Notes under the pieces: model-generated
Told to the model about the DNA's origin: nothing
The model's input: only the letters and a program-made list of their open reading frames with translations
Databases searched by the model: none
In this document: positions 14,990-24,014 of the stretch, piece by piece
Numbering within the stretch: position 1 is the stretch's first letter
Layout: the number at the start of each line of letters is the position of its first letter
Made by a program: the position numbers and the translations under genes
Assembly (NCBI GenBank): GCA_965220835.1
Contig: OZ244842.1
Span: forward strand, 1,984,001 to 2,048,000
DNA from: Azophilus sp965220835
GTDB taxonomy: Bacteria; Pseudomonadota; Gammaproteobacteria; Pseudomonadales; Azotimanducaceae
DNA length: 64,000 nucleotides
Reading direction: 5' to 3'

Positions 14990-15880
14990 TCAACCCATCT
15001 CCCGGCACATCTCCTTCAGCGCCTCGATGAACGCCAGCGGCTGGTCCAGGAATAGGTGGTGCTGGGCGTCCGGGATGGCCACGGCGGGCACCTCGCCGGG
15101 GATCAGCGACTGCATGTGCTGGCGGGTGCGTTCGCTGAACAGCTTGCTCTCGGCACCATAGATCAGGCCCACCGGCAGGCGCAGGTTGGCGTAGTCCTGG
15201 GGTTGGCGTTCGGCGTCCTTGAGGACGTTGGGCAGGTCTTCATCGAACTTCCAAGCCCAACCGCCGCCATCGATCGGCATCAGCGAGTGGCGGGCGATGT
15301 ACTCCAGAATGTAGGCGTTGGCGCAGGGCTGCGGAGGCTGCAGGCGAAAGCGGGCCAGTGCCGTGCGCTTGTCCGGGTAGGCCTTGGCCCGCCCGCCCAT
15401 GGAAGGCATGTCCGGGACGGGCTCGTCGGGATGGCGCAGGCCAGAGTCGGCCAGAATCAACGCGCCGAAGCGGTCCGGGTGCAGGTTGGCTGCCTTGGTG
15501 GCCATGTTGCCGCCGAAGCTGTGGCCCACAATGATGACGTCCGTGCCGAGGTCCGCCGCATCGCAAACGGCCACGATCTCCTTGGCGTAGGTGGCTGATT
15601 GGTACTCGTAACGGTAGTCGGAATCACCCATGCCGGTGAGGTCCATGGCCACCACGCGATAGTCCTGGGCCAGTGCCGGGGCGATGAAGTCCCACCAGCG
15701 GGAGTGGGCGTTCATGCCGTGGATCAGCAGCAGTCCGCGCTTCTTCGAAGGCCCGCCCCAAGTGCGCCAGACCACGTCGCACTCTTCAACTTCAACCGCA
15801 GCGGACTCACTCGGCGTCTCCACCGCCTCGAAAAACCACTCCGGGATGGCGGCGGGCTGGCTTTGGTCCCAGCGGGCCAT
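14990..15880 (-). CDS. Alpha/beta-hydrolase fold protein
   Basis: 296 residues with an oxyanion region LLLIHGMNAHSRWWD, nucleophile elbow GHSFGGN (Ser-121), an acid candidate in LPVGLIYGAESKLFSER and a catalytic-His region DAQHHLFLDQP. It lacks a signal peptide and should act in the cytoplasm on an ester, thioester or ring-cleavage product. The start lies two bases after the stop of the acyl-CoA dehydrogenase upstream, so these genes form a three-gene operon with a second dehydrogenase-like gene. That context favours a catabolic hydrolase or thioesterase role, but the substrate is unknown. Confidence 0.9.
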   Translation of the reverse strand: MARWDQSQPAAIPEWFFEAVETPSESAAVEVEECDVVWRTWGGPSKKRGLLLIHGMNAHSRWWDFIAPALAQDYRVVAMDLTGMGDSDYRYEYQSATYAKEIVAVCDAADLGTDVIIVGHSFGGNMATKAANLHPDRFGALILADSGLRHPDEPVPDMPSMGGRAKAYPDKRTALARFRLQPPQPCANAYILEYIARHSLMPIDGGGWAWKFDEDLPNVLKDAERQPQDYANLRLPVGLIYGAESKLFSERTRQHMQSLIPGEVPAVAIPDAQHHLFLDQPLAFIEALKEMCREMG

Positions 15881-15882
15881 GG

Positions 15883-17016
15883 TCAGAGCGACCCGAAGCG
15901 CTTCAGGTGGTAGTCGACGTTGCCGAACAGGGCGTCGATCATGGTCAGGCGCTTGAAGTAGTGGCCGATGTTGAGTTCGTCGGTCATGCCCATGCCGCCG
16001 TGCAGTTGCACGGCGTTCTGGCCGACGAAGCGGCCGGACTTGCCCACCTGCACCTTAAAGGCGGAAACGGCCTTTTGCGCCTCCGGCCCGTAGCCTTCGG
16101 CCATGCGCATGGCCGCCATGTACATGAGGGACTTGGCTTGCTCGTACTCCATGAACATGTCCACCATGCGATGCTGGAGCACTTGGAACTTGCCGATCGG
16201 CTGGCCGAACTGCTTGCGGGTCTTGCAGTACTCCACCGTGTCCTTGTAAAGCACCTCCATGCAGCCCACCGCCTCGGCGCCCACGGCCAGGATGCCTTCG
16301 TCGATCACCTGCTCGAGAACGGGCAGGCCGCCGCCCTCCTCCCCGAGTAGCGCATCGGCATCGACGTCCACGTCCGCCAAGGTCACTTCCGAGGCGGTGA
16401 AGCCGTCCACGGTGGGATAGTCCCGCCGGCTGACGCCGCCAGAGTTGGCGGATATCAGAAAGAGGGAAACCCCCGCTGCATCGCGCTGCGCACCGCCACT
16501 TCGCGCTGAGACCACCAGCCAGTCCGCCGACGGGCCGTTGAGCGTCACCGCCTTGTAGCCGTTCAGGCGCCAACCGCCGTTGCGCCGCACGGCATTGGTG
16601 GTGAGATCGGCCAGGTTGTAGCGTCCTTGGGGCTCCGCAAAGGCCAGCGCCGCCTGGCTTTCCCCGCTGATGATGCCCGCCAAGGCGGCCTGCTTCTGCG
16701 CCTTGGTGCCGGCCAGCCGCAGGGCGCCGCCCGCCAGCACCACGGTGGCCAGCAGCGGTTCGATGACCAGCCCCTTGCCGAACTGCTCCCACATGGCGAT
16801 GCTCTCCACGGGGCCGCCGCCGAAGCCGCCGTCCTCCTCGGCAAAGGGCACCGCCAGCCAGCCGAGTTCGGCAAAGGTCTGCCAGTGGCCGGCGTTGAAG
16901 TCCGCTTCCGACTTGACGGTCTGCTGCCGTTCGTTGAAGCCGTAGTCATTTTGAACGAAGCGCTCAATGCTCTCCTTGAGAAGCGTTTGCTCCTCCGAAA
17001 ACGAAAAATCCATCAA
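15883..17016 (-). CDS. Acyl-CoA dehydrogenase
   Basis: 377 residues, full family length. Visible motifs are the N-terminal FSFSEEQTLLKESIERF, the flavin-contacting FAEPQGRYNLADL, the C-terminal four-helix signature CKTRKQFGQPIGKFQVLQHR and QLHGGMGMTDELNIGHYF. The protein would oxidise an acyl-CoA at the alpha-beta bond using FAD and pass electrons to ETF. A second, much more divergent dehydrogenase gene lies 27 bases upstream, as in steroid and bile-acid degraders where two unlike subunits form one alpha2beta2 enzyme. A shared active site between the two is therefore plausible. A second Met at codon 2 makes the exact start uncertain by one residue. Confidence 0.94.
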   Translation of the reverse strand: MMDFSFSEEQTLLKESIERFVQNDYGFNERQQTVKSEADFNAGHWQTFAELGWLAVPFAEEDGGFGGGPVESIAMWEQFGKGLVIEPLLATVVLAGGALRLAGTKAQKQAALAGIISGESQAALAFAEPQGRYNLADLTTNAVRRNGGWRLNGYKAVTLNGPSADWLVVSARSGGAQRDAAGVSLFLISANSGGVSRRDYPTVDGFTASEVTLADVDVDADALLGEEGGGLPVLEQVIDEGILAVGAEAVGCMEVLYKDTVEYCKTRKQFGQPIGKFQVLQHRMVDMFMEYEQAKSLMYMAAMRMAEGYGPEAQKAVSAFKVQVGKSGRFVGQNAVQLHGGMGMTDELNIGHYFKRLTMIDALFGNVDYHLKRFGSL

Positions 17017-17043
17017 TGCCTCTCGCGTTGTTGGTGGATGCGA

Positions 17044-18201
17044 TCAACCCGTCAACCGGGCGGTCAAGCGCCGCCGATGGGCATCAAGCACCCAAAGGGG
17101 CCTTAGCATACCTTCTAGGGGCGGCAAGGCGTAGCCTGGACCAACGGAACCCTCGTTGTCCGTCAAGGTGGGATCGGGCTGCGCCAAGGCATAGTAGCCC
17201 GCAGCCTCCATCCTCAGTTGGCCGAGTTCACGGTCCAAGTCCGCGGCGCCCAAGGCAAGCAGGTCCGCCTTGGCGCCGCACGGGCCAAGACCCTGGCGGC
17301 CTGCGGAACGGTCGGCCAGGCTTCGGGCTTCAAGCGCCTGCAAGGACTCAAACCGCACTTCAAGGTCCGCCAGCCGGCGCCTGAACCCCGCATCGCGGGC
17401 CAAAAGCCCTCCGCGGCCATCGGCAATGTCCGCAAGATCCAGCTTCAGCCGGGCAAGCTGCGCCTCGGCACTTGCGGTGACGGCTAGAGGCGCTTGTGGC
17501 CCACCCAGCGCGGCGTCCAGTGCGTCCAAGCCATCGCCCGGTGGGCTCAACAAGTCCGCCGCTGCCTGGGCAAAAGCCAAGGTTTGGGCATCGACAGGAC
17601 TAACCCCGGCGGCCGCCAAGGACACCGCGAAGAGGCCTGAGCCGCCGCCCTCCATGGCTGCCAAGCACAAGGCGTGGGTGGCCCGGCCGAGGTCCGAGAT
17701 TCCGGTCAGGGTGCCCTGCAACGCATGGTGCGAACCACTGGGCACAGCGCGCAAACCTGCGTCGTCCAGGGACAGCCCCGCCAATCCGGCGGCCCAGCGG
17801 CTGCGGACGGCGCGGATGTCATCCAGGTAACGCACACCAAGGACGGCACTGCCATGCGCCTGCACCAAGGGCCCCACCAAGCCGACGCCCACTGGATCCA
17901 TGGCGGGCGCCCCCGCCAAGGCCAGCGCCCGCTCCCAAATGAAGCGCTGCTCCAGGGACCAGCCCGTTCCGCCGTGGGCTTCAGGCCATGCCGGCACCGA
18001 CCAGCCCTGGCGGCACAGCGCCGCAAACCAACGCTTGGCAGCCGCCTCCCAAACGGCCGCCGGGACTGGGCGAAACGGCGCAATGGGCCAATGCTCGCCC
18101 AGAAAGCGCTTTGTTTCAGCGGCGAAATCCGACTGGATGTCCGGCGTCAATTCAGCTGCCTCACTGCAAAGGATGCCGCAACCGGTCCTCAACCCGGCCA
18201 A
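17044..18201 (-). CDS. Divergent acyl-CoA dehydrogenase-like subunit
   Basis: 385 residues. The N-terminal domain is recognisably acyl-CoA dehydrogenase-like (FAAETKRFLGEHWP, WFAALCRQGWSVPAWPEAHG, GTGWSLEQRFIWERALALAG). The middle and C-terminal domains lack the usual flavin and substrate motifs, and nothing resembles the arginine-rich dimer signature or a QxxGG motif. It probably cannot work alone. Transcribed just ahead of a canonical dehydrogenase, it fits the structural partner of a heteromeric enzyme, as described for actinobacterial sterol-degrading dehydrogenases. The start is uncertain; an internal start nearer LTPDIQSDFAAETKRF would suit the family better. Confidence 0.78.
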   Translation of the reverse strand: MAGLRTGCGILCSEAAELTPDIQSDFAAETKRFLGEHWPIAPFRPVPAAVWEAAAKRWFAALCRQGWSVPAWPEAHGGTGWSLEQRFIWERALALAGAPAMDPVGVGLVGPLVQAHGSAVLGVRYLDDIRAVRSRWAAGLAGLSLDDAGLRAVPSGSHHALQGTLTGISDLGRATHALCLAAMEGGGSGLFAVSLAAAGVSPVDAQTLAFAQAAADLLSPPGDGLDALDAALGGPQAPLAVTASAEAQLARLKLDLADIADGRGGLLARDAGFRRRLADLEVRFESLQALEARSLADRSAGRQGLGPCGAKADLLALGAADLDRELGQLRMEAAGYYALAQPDPTLTDNEGSVGPGYALPPLEGMLRPLWVLDAHRRRLTARLTG

Positions 18202-18303
18202 CCCCTATGGGTAGACAAGTCCATCTGACGAGGCAACGCTCCAGTCCGACCGCTGGACGGTCAGCCAACTCCGAGGCGGAAAGGCCCTGCGTGAGCCCAG
18301 GAT

Positions 18304-18324
18304 GCGAGGGCAAGATGCCCTCGC
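18304..18324. repeat. Short perfect hairpin GCGAGGGCA-AGA-TGCCCTCGC
   Basis: Nine-base perfect arms around a three-base loop, in the roughly 400-base spacer between the divergent dehydrogenase operon and the crotonase gene. No poly-T tract follows, so a rho-independent terminator is unlikely. It resembles a dispersed palindromic repeat. Confidence 0.6.
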
Positions 18325-18443
18325 TCCGAGGATCCCGCAACGCAGCGAGGCCATAACCACCCGGCACGCATTGAAGGCGTGGGTTCGCGCCTTCGATTGG
18401 GCACTGTGTGATCCTCTTGAGACAGACCGTGAATTGCCGTTCA

Positions 18444-18564
18444 TGAGACAACCTTGTTCCGCGATCAACAAAACCAACGATGCGAGACCCCAAACCGACA
18501 AGTATCCGGTCCCCGGGCGCAGAAGCTGACTCGTGAGACAACCTTGTTCCGCGATCAACAAAAC
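18444..18564. repeat. Pair of 31-bp direct repeats upstream of the crotonase gene
   Basis: TGAGACAACCTTGTTCCGCG followed by ATCAACAAAAC occurs at 18444-18474 and again at 18534-18564, a 90-base period, with an unrelated 59-base spacer. The second copy ends just before the possible GTG start of the crotonase gene. It could be a regulator-binding pair or a small duplicated repeat. The rest of the 18202-18605 spacer shows nothing else I can name apart from the nearby hairpin. Confidence 0.7.
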
Positions 18565-18605
18565 TAGTGCAAGATAGCGACTTCATTGCCGCACAGCCCA
18601 AACCC

Positions 18606-19463
18606 ATGCCATACAACACTATTTTGACCGACTTGGACGATGGCGTCCTCACCCTGACGCTCAATCGCCCGGAAAAGCTCAACGCCTTCACCGGGGAAAT
18701 GCAGGCCGAGATGATCGACGCCTTCGACGCCGCCGACGATGACGACCAGGTGCGCGCCGTCATCGTCACCGGCGCCGGCCGCGCCTTCTGTGCCGGAGCC
18801 GATCTCTCCTCCGGCGGCAACACCTTTGACGCGGACGCCCGGCCAGACCGGGAAGGCGGGCTCAAAGCCGATGGCGGCGGCGTGCTGACGCTGCGCATCT
18901 ATGAGTGCCGCAAGCCAGTGATCGCCGCCATCAATGGCCCAGCGGTCGGTGTCGGCGTCACCATGACCCTGCCCATGGACATTCGCATCGCCGCCAACCA
19001 GGCCCGCCTTGGCTTCGTCTTCGCCCGCCGGGGCATCGTGCCCGAAGCCTGCTCAAGTTACTTCCTGCCCCGTGTGGTGGGCATCAGCCAAGCCTTGGAG
19101 TGGTGCTACAGCGGGCGCGTGTTTGACGCCCAAGAGGCACTACGGGGCGGCTTGGTGCGCAGCCTGCATGACAAGGCCGATCTGTTGGCCGCGGCGCGGA
19201 ACATCGCCAGTGAATTCAGCGCGCACAGCTCGCCGCTGTCAGTGACCATGATCCGGCACATGATGTGGCGCATGCTCGGCGCCGACCATCCCGTGGAGGC
19301 GCACAACGTCGATTCGCGAGCCATCTACCACCTCGGCCGGGGGGCTGACGCCAAGGAGGGCGTCGAAGCCTTCTTGGAGAAGCGGCCTGCGCAATTCCAA
19401 GGCCGGGTGAGCGAGGACATGCCGGAGTTCTTCCCTTGGTGGGAAAAGCGGAGCTTTTCGTAA
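18606..19463 (+). CDS. Crotonase/enoyl-CoA hydratase family protein
   Basis: 285 residues from the ATG at 18606, where family homology begins (MPYNTILTDLDDGVLTLTLN); a GTG 39 bases upstream is the alternative, and neither has a strong Shine-Dalgarno site. The oxyanion-hole motifs are RAFCAGADLSSGGN and INGPAVGVGVTMTLPMDIRI, followed by LGFVFARRGIVPEACSSYFL, where Glu is the position expected for catalysis in hydratases. The protein ends PEFFPWWEKRSF. It acts in the cytoplasm on enoyl-CoA and so complements the divergent dehydrogenase operon. The CDGSH gene follows ten bases downstream. Confidence 0.93.
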   Translation: MPYNTILTDLDDGVLTLTLNRPEKLNAFTGEMQAEMIDAFDAADDDDQVRAVIVTGAGRAFCAGADLSSGGNTFDADARPDREGGLKADGGGVLTLRIYECRKPVIAAINGPAVGVGVTMTLPMDIRIAANQARLGFVFARRGIVPEACSSYFLPRVVGISQALEWCYSGRVFDAQEALRGGLVRSLHDKADLLAAARNIASEFSAHSSPLSVTMIRHMMWRMLGADHPVEAHNVDSRAIYHLGRGADAKEGVEAFLEKRPAQFQGRVSEDMPEFFPWWEKRSFS

Positions 19464-19473
19464 GGAGACAACC

Positions 19474-19713
19474 ATGACCGAACCGGAAATCGCCCAAAAG
19501 GCACCCTACCCCGTCGCGGTGACCCAAGGGGAGAAGTACTTCTGGTGCGCCTGCGGACGAAGCGCCAACCAGCCGTTCTGCGACGGGTCGCATAAGGACA
19601 CCGGCCTCGTGCCGGTGCCGTGGTCGGCGGAGGAGGACAAGACACTGTACTTCTGCGGCTGCAAGCGCACCGGCGGCCCTCCGCTGTGCGACGGCTCCCA
19701 TAATCAACTCTAA
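19474..19713 (+). CDS. Tandem CDGSH iron-sulfur domain protein
   Basis: 79 residues with two CDGSH-type [2Fe-2S] cluster motifs: CACGRSANQPFCDGSH in the first half and FCGCKRTGGPPLCDGSHN at the end. Each keeps the three-Cys one-His ligand set, with spacing C-X-C-X2-(S/T)-X3-P-X-C-D-G-(S/A/T)-H. Bacterial two-domain CDGSH proteins are small redox or cluster-transfer proteins. The gene starts ten bases after the crotonase stop, behind AAGGAGA, and so is probably translated from the same message. Confidence 0.95.
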   Translation: MTEPEIAQKAPYPVAVTQGEKYFWCACGRSANQPFCDGSHKDTGLVPVPWSAEEDKTLYFCGCKRTGGPPLCDGSHNQL

Positions 19714-19831
19714 CGAAGCGGTACCTCAGGGCTATTCATGGACGGTCGCTGGGCGCAAGAGTTGATTCTTGCGGCAATCTCAGCCCGCGATCAACAACCA
19801 GAGTGACTCCAGTGGTGTTGGACCTAAAGCC

Positions 19832-22606
19832 ATGTCTTCTCAAGGTTTTCTATCGCGGCTGCTCAAGGGCAAGGATCCCTTGGCCTCGTCCCTGGCCGAG
19901 GAGCGCCTCGCTGCGCTTGCAGCCCTAACCGAGTCAGACGCCGCAACCGAGCAGCGCCGGCTGGCGGAGCTGGCCGCCCATGACTCGGACGCTCGGGTGC
20001 GTCGCGCGGCTATCGACCACCTGCGAGACGAAGACGCGCTTTCCGCCTTGCTGGACGATCCAGCCGTGGGCGCCGCCGCCGCGCAACGGCTGGGCGGCAA
20101 CGACAGCCCCGTGGACCACTCCGCCGTTCGCCAAGCCCGCATGCAGGCCGCGTCAAGCCCGGAAGCGGCGCTGGGCATCGCCGCCGAGGCAAAGGCAGTG
20201 GAGGAACTGGCCGCACTCTACCTTTGCTGCCCCGAAGCCTTCAGGCCAACGGTGATGGCTGCGCTGCGCAAAGCTGGCGAAGCCGGTCTATCCGCCTTGG
20301 AAAAACGCTCCCGGGGCCGGGACAAGGCATCCAATCGCAGCGCTCGGGCCGAACTGGAGCAACTGCGCAGCCTCGTCAAATCGGTCGGCGACACTTGCAA
20401 GCGGGCAGAGGAGCTCGCGGCGGTGCTGAGCAAGACGGAAGATGAGGATCTGACGCCGCGCATCATCCACCTCAAAAGAGAACTGCAGGGTTGCTGCCAG
20501 TCCATCCAATCCAAGATGGCTGAGCTGGCTGAGTACGGCGCCGAAGCTCCGGATCTATCCGCTTGGCGCACTGCCGCCGAGTATGACGAACCACCCGACC
20601 CTGCCCCCGCACTCAAGGTGCAGGCGACCAGCGCAACGTTCCAAACGCTTGGCCAAGCCTTCGAGGAGCTGGCGGGGCAAATGGCTGCAGGCGCCCCATT
20701 CGACACCGTGAAGGAGCAGCGCGACGCGCTTACGGCCGAGTGGCTGACCCTAGCCGACCAAGCGCAGCCGGATGACGCCCAGCATCGCCTGTTTGAATCG
20801 GTCAGCCACCAGTATCAAGAGCTCGCGGAGGCAGTGACGCGATGCCAAAGCCTCGCCATGCCCACCGACGACGGCCCGCCGGAAATCACCGAGTGGCCCA
20901 AGGAACCGGAGGCCTTGCAGGCGCTCTGGACGCACGCGCGCACGGCGGGGCAGCAACGCAAGACGCTGGAGCGCGAACTGGCCCGCCTCCGGTGGCCCGA
21001 TTGGGCAAAGCCCCCTGAGCCGCTGCGGCAGGCCACGGCTCGAATGGCTGTGCTGAAGAGCTTTGAGGATGCGGCAAGGGCAGAGCAAGAGCGGCTCGCC
21101 GAGCAGCTGGAGGGCGCCGTCCAAGAGGTCGGCACCGCCATCGAAGCGGGCCGCCTGCAAGGCGCCGCCTCAGCCCTGGGCCTCGCCCGGCGCTTGGAGA
21201 AATCGTTGCCTGACCGCTTGGCGGCCGCGCACCGCAAGGCCATCTCCCGGCGCGCCGCCCAAGTGGATGAATTGCGCGATTGGCAAACCTTCGCCACGGC
21301 GCCCAAGCGGGAACGTTTGGTGCAGGCCATGAACGCCTTGGCCGAACAGCCCGAGCCACCGCAGGAGCAGTCCGATCGCATCAAGGCGCTGCGCAACGAA
21401 TGGCGGGCGCTGGGCAACCCTTCCAACAGCAGCGAGCGCAGCCTGCACGATCAATTCAACCGCGCTGCGGAGCGCGCCTTCGAGCCCTGCCGCGCCTACT
21501 ATGCCGAACAAGCTGAGCTTCGCAGCCGCAACTTGGCCGGGCGCCAGCGCATCTGCGAGCAGCTCGAGGCCTATCTCGCCAGTGTCGACTGGTCCACTGC
21601 GGACATGAAGGCGGCCGAGCAAATCATGCGCACGGCGCGTGACGAGTGGCGATCCCTGCATCCGGTTGACCGGAAGCAGAGCAGGGCCATCGAGGCCCGC
21701 TTTGAGCGCTCCCAGGAACGCATTCACGCGGCCGTGAAGCAGGCTTGGGAAGCCAACCTCGCCAAGAAGCGTGAGATCGTGGCAGCCGCCGAGGCGCTGG
21801 CGGCCGCCGACACGCGGGCGGCCGCCGAAGCGTCGGCGCAGGGCGATGCCGAAGTGGCGGCCAAGGTGGCCGAAGTCAAGCGTCTGCAGCAACGCTGGCG
21901 CGCCGTGGGCGTCACCCCGCGCAGCGCCGACCAAAAGCTCTGGAAAGCGTTTCGCGGGCACTGCGACCGCATCTTCAGCAATCGGGACGCCCATCGCCAG
22001 CAGGCCGCACAACGCGTGGATGAAGCGCTGGCCACCGCCGAGGACATCTGCCTCGCGCTTCAGCAGGCGCTGGAGGCATCGGCCTCGGAGCAGCCTGACC
22101 CGGGACTGGTGCACCGGCTGCGGGCCGAACTCGATGACTTGGCGCTGCCGGACCGTCAGCGCCGTGCGGCATTGCGCCGCTTCGAGGAATTGGCCCGGGA
22201 GTACGGCACGGTGCTGCGCATCGCTAAGCAGAAGACCCTGCTGGCCGATCTTGAGCAACTGGAGGCCTGGGATCTGGAGGTCAGTCAAGCCGAGGCGGCC
22301 GGCCGCCCAGTGGAAGCGCCCGCCCCGGAATTCGCGGGCCGCGGACAAGGCGGGGCCAAGGGCGAGCAAGCTCTGCTGGAACTCACGGTGGCGGCCGAAA
22401 TCCAAGCCGGCATTGAATCCCCAAGGCAAGATGCCGAACTGCGCCTGCAATTGCAGGTGCGCATTCTCAACGACAGCATGAATCGCGGCGCGCAGCGCAA
22501 AGCCGCCAAGGAGTTGGCCGCCGAGTGGTGCCGCATCGGCCCCAAGGCACCGGCCTGCGACCCGCTTCGGAGGCGTTTCTTCGCCGCCTTGCGGGTGCTT
22601 TGCTGA
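19832..22606 (+). CDS. DUF349 domain-containing protein
   Basis: 924 residues from the ATG that starts MSSQGFLSRLLKGKDPL; an upstream in-frame start adds 21 residues without family resemblance. The N-terminus contains HEAT-like helices (HDSDARVRRAAIDHLRDEDA). The rest is a long charged helical protein with DUF349 repeats marked by WRALGNPSNSSERSLHDQF, DEWRSLHPVDRKQSRAIEAR and RWRAVGVTPRSADQKLWKAF. The function of DUF349 proteins is poorly defined; they are cytoplasmic and common in Gammaproteobacteria. The stop codon lies inside a perfect palindrome shared with the convergent kinase gene. Confidence 0.92.
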   Translation: MSSQGFLSRLLKGKDPLASSLAEERLAALAALTESDAATEQRRLAELAAHDSDARVRRAAIDHLRDEDALSALLDDPAVGAAAAQRLGGNDSPVDHSAVRQARMQAASSPEAALGIAAEAKAVEELAALYLCCPEAFRPTVMAALRKAGEAGLSALEKRSRGRDKASNRSARAELEQLRSLVKSVGDTCKRAEELAAVLSKTEDEDLTPRIIHLKRELQGCCQSIQSKMAELAEYGAEAPDLSAWRTAAEYDEPPDPAPALKVQATSATFQTLGQAFEELAGQMAAGAPFDTVKEQRDALTAEWLTLADQAQPDDAQHRLFESVSHQYQELAEAVTRCQSLAMPTDDGPPEITEWPKEPEALQALWTHARTAGQQRKTLERELARLRWPDWAKPPEPLRQATARMAVLKSFEDAARAEQERLAEQLEGAVQEVGTAIEAGRLQGAASALGLARRLEKSLPDRLAAAHRKAISRRAAQVDELRDWQTFATAPKRERLVQAMNALAEQPEPPQEQSDRIKALRNEWRALGNPSNSSERSLHDQFNRAAERAFEPCRAYYAEQAELRSRNLAGRQRICEQLEAYLASVDWSTADMKAAEQIMRTARDEWRSLHPVDRKQSRAIEARFERSQERIHAAVKQAWEANLAKKREIVAAAEALAAADTRAAAEASAQGDAEVAAKVAEVKRLQQRWRAVGVTPRSADQKLWKAFRGHCDRIFSNRDAHRQQAAQRVDEALATAEDICLALQQALEASASEQPDPGLVHRLRAELDDLALPDRQRRAALRRFEELAREYGTVLRIAKQKTLLADLEQLEAWDLEVSQAEAAGRPVEAPAPEFAGRGQGGAKGEQALLELTVAAEIQAGIESPRQDAELRLQLQVRILNDSMNRGAQRKAAKELAAEWCRIGPKAPACDPLRRRFFAALRVLC

Positions 22607-22621
22607 GCACGCGTGCTCAGC
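22602..22621. terminator. Perfect 20-bp palindrome between convergent genes
   Basis: GCTGAGCACGCGTGCTCAGC is perfectly self-complementary. It contains the TGA stop of the DUF349 gene at 22604-22606 and the TGA stop of the opposing histidine kinase gene (read as TCA at 22617-22619). It could act as a bidirectional terminator stem or mRNA end-protecting hairpin, but no T-tract follows on either strand, so termination is inferred from position. Confidence 0.5.
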
Positions 22622-24014
22622 GAGGCAGCCTGACCTCTATGCTGGCGCCCCCCAAGGGGCTTCGGCCGATGTCCAAGGCGCCGCCGTACAGCTGGACAAG
22701 CTCGGACACCACGGACAGGCCAATGCCTTGCCCCGGCTGCACTTGGTCGCCGCGCGCCCCCCGGTTGAGGATGTCGTCGCGCATCGTCCGGTCAACGCCC
22801 GGCCCGTCATCCTCAATGCGCATGACGGCCACCGCGCCGGCTTGGCCGCTAATCCGCACTTGGGAATGCGTGTACTTGAAGGCGTTTTCGAGAAGATTGC
22901 CGAAAATGTCCATCAGGTCGCGCTCGTCGCCGCGCACGTTCAAGGCCGGCGGCAGGCGCACGTCCACGTTAAGTTCGCGATCAGAGTAGGCGGTCTCAAG
23001 CGCCCTAATCAGCCGTTCCGCGAGGCGGGAGACGTCCACCGGCCGCCCTACCACAACCGGCCCGGCCACCGTGGCGCGGGACAGCTGATGGGTCACCACG
23101 CCCTCCATGCGATCAAGCTGCTCGGCGATCAGCCCCCGCTCCCCATGCGGCGCGCCATCCGCCGGAACGGACCCGCCCAAGGCGTTGCGGATGACCGCCA
23201 AGGGCGTTTTCAGGCTGTGCGCCAAGTCCTCCAAGGCATGCCGATAGCGCGTGCGCCGCCGATGCTCGTGGGCAATGAAGCGGGCCAGGTTCTGGCGCAG
23301 TCCGGTCAGCTCCTTGGGGTAGTGGTCCGATAGATTGTCCCGCCGCCCCTCCTCAAGCGCCCTGACCTCTTCGGCCATGACCCGCAGCGGCGTCAACCCC
23401 CAACGGATGGCCAGGAACTGCGCACCGATGACCAACAGCGTCACCAACGCCAACCCCGACGCCAAGTTGCGGCGAAAGCTGTCGATGATGGCCTGGGTTG
23501 GGGCTTGATCGGCGGCCACCTGGAAGATGAGCTGCGACTCGTCCGCATCATCCCAAATCACCAGATAGGCCAGCAGGAACCGGGGCACCCCGCCGGCATC
23601 GGTTTCGGCAAAGCGGAACTCACCGAGGGCCGCCTCAAGGCGCACTTGGTCCACATTGGTGGTCAGCGCCGAAGGCGAACGCCACTCGCGCCCGGTGCCG
23701 GGCTCCCAAACCTCAGCGTAGAGGCCGGATTCCGGCTGCGACAGGCGCGGTTCGGGCAGCTCATCCACGCGAATGCCCAAAGCGTCCGCATGGGCCACGC
23801 CCATGAGCGAATAAACCACCAGCCGCAACTGCTCCTCGACCCCGGCGAGCGTGCTGGCCCGAAAGGAGCGGTCCAAAACCCAGCCGGCCAAGGTGAGGAT
23901 GCCAATCAACACTAACGTGGTGACCGTCGCCAAGCGGAACTGGATGCCGCCGCGCAAGGGCCAGCGGACCTTGGCGGACGGTTGGTGACTCGATCTAGGC
24001 GTCTTCAAGGGCAA
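22617..24014 (-). CDS. PhoQ-like sensor histidine kinase
   Basis: 465 residues. Two transmembrane helices (about 27-46 and 186-205) flank a periplasmic sensor domain of about 140 residues. A HAMP-like linker leads to the H-box ALEDLAHSLKTPLAVIRNAL (His-266), N-box DIFGNLLENAFKYTHS, G1 IEDDGPGVD and G2 GQGIGLSVVSELVQLYGG. The SLKTPLAV variant of the H-box and the gene order are characteristic of the PhoQ type. It overlaps the response regulator gene by 20 bases and follows it in transcription. A regulon cannot be deduced. Confidence 0.94.
   Translation of the reverse strand: MPLKTPRSSHQPSAKVRWPLRGGIQFRLATVTTLVLIGILTLAGWVLDRSFRASTLAGVEEQLRLVVYSLMGVAHADALGIRVDELPEPRLSQPESGLYAEVWEPGTGREWRSPSALTTNVDQVRLEAALGEFRFAETDAGGVPRFLLAYLVIWDDADESQLIFQVAADQAPTQAIIDSFRRNLASGLALVTLLVIGAQFLAIRWGLTPLRVMAEEVRALEEGRRDNLSDHYPKELTGLRQNLARFIAHEHRRRTRYRHALEDLAHSLKTPLAVIRNALGGSVPADGAPHGERGLIAEQLDRMEGVVTHQLSRATVAGPVVVGRPVDVSRLAERLIRALETAYSDRELNVDVRLPPALNVRGDERDLMDIFGNLLENAFKYTHSQVRISGQAGAVAVMRIEDDGPGVDRTMRDDILNRGARGDQVQPGQGIGLSVVSELVQLYGGALDIGRSPLGGASIEVRLPR

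Noticed and set aside
21170..22450. Long antisense open frame within the DUF349 gene, and similar ones inside ligA, smc and the M16 gene
   Set aside because: Typical high-GC shadow frames with no recognisable domain, start signal or independent context.
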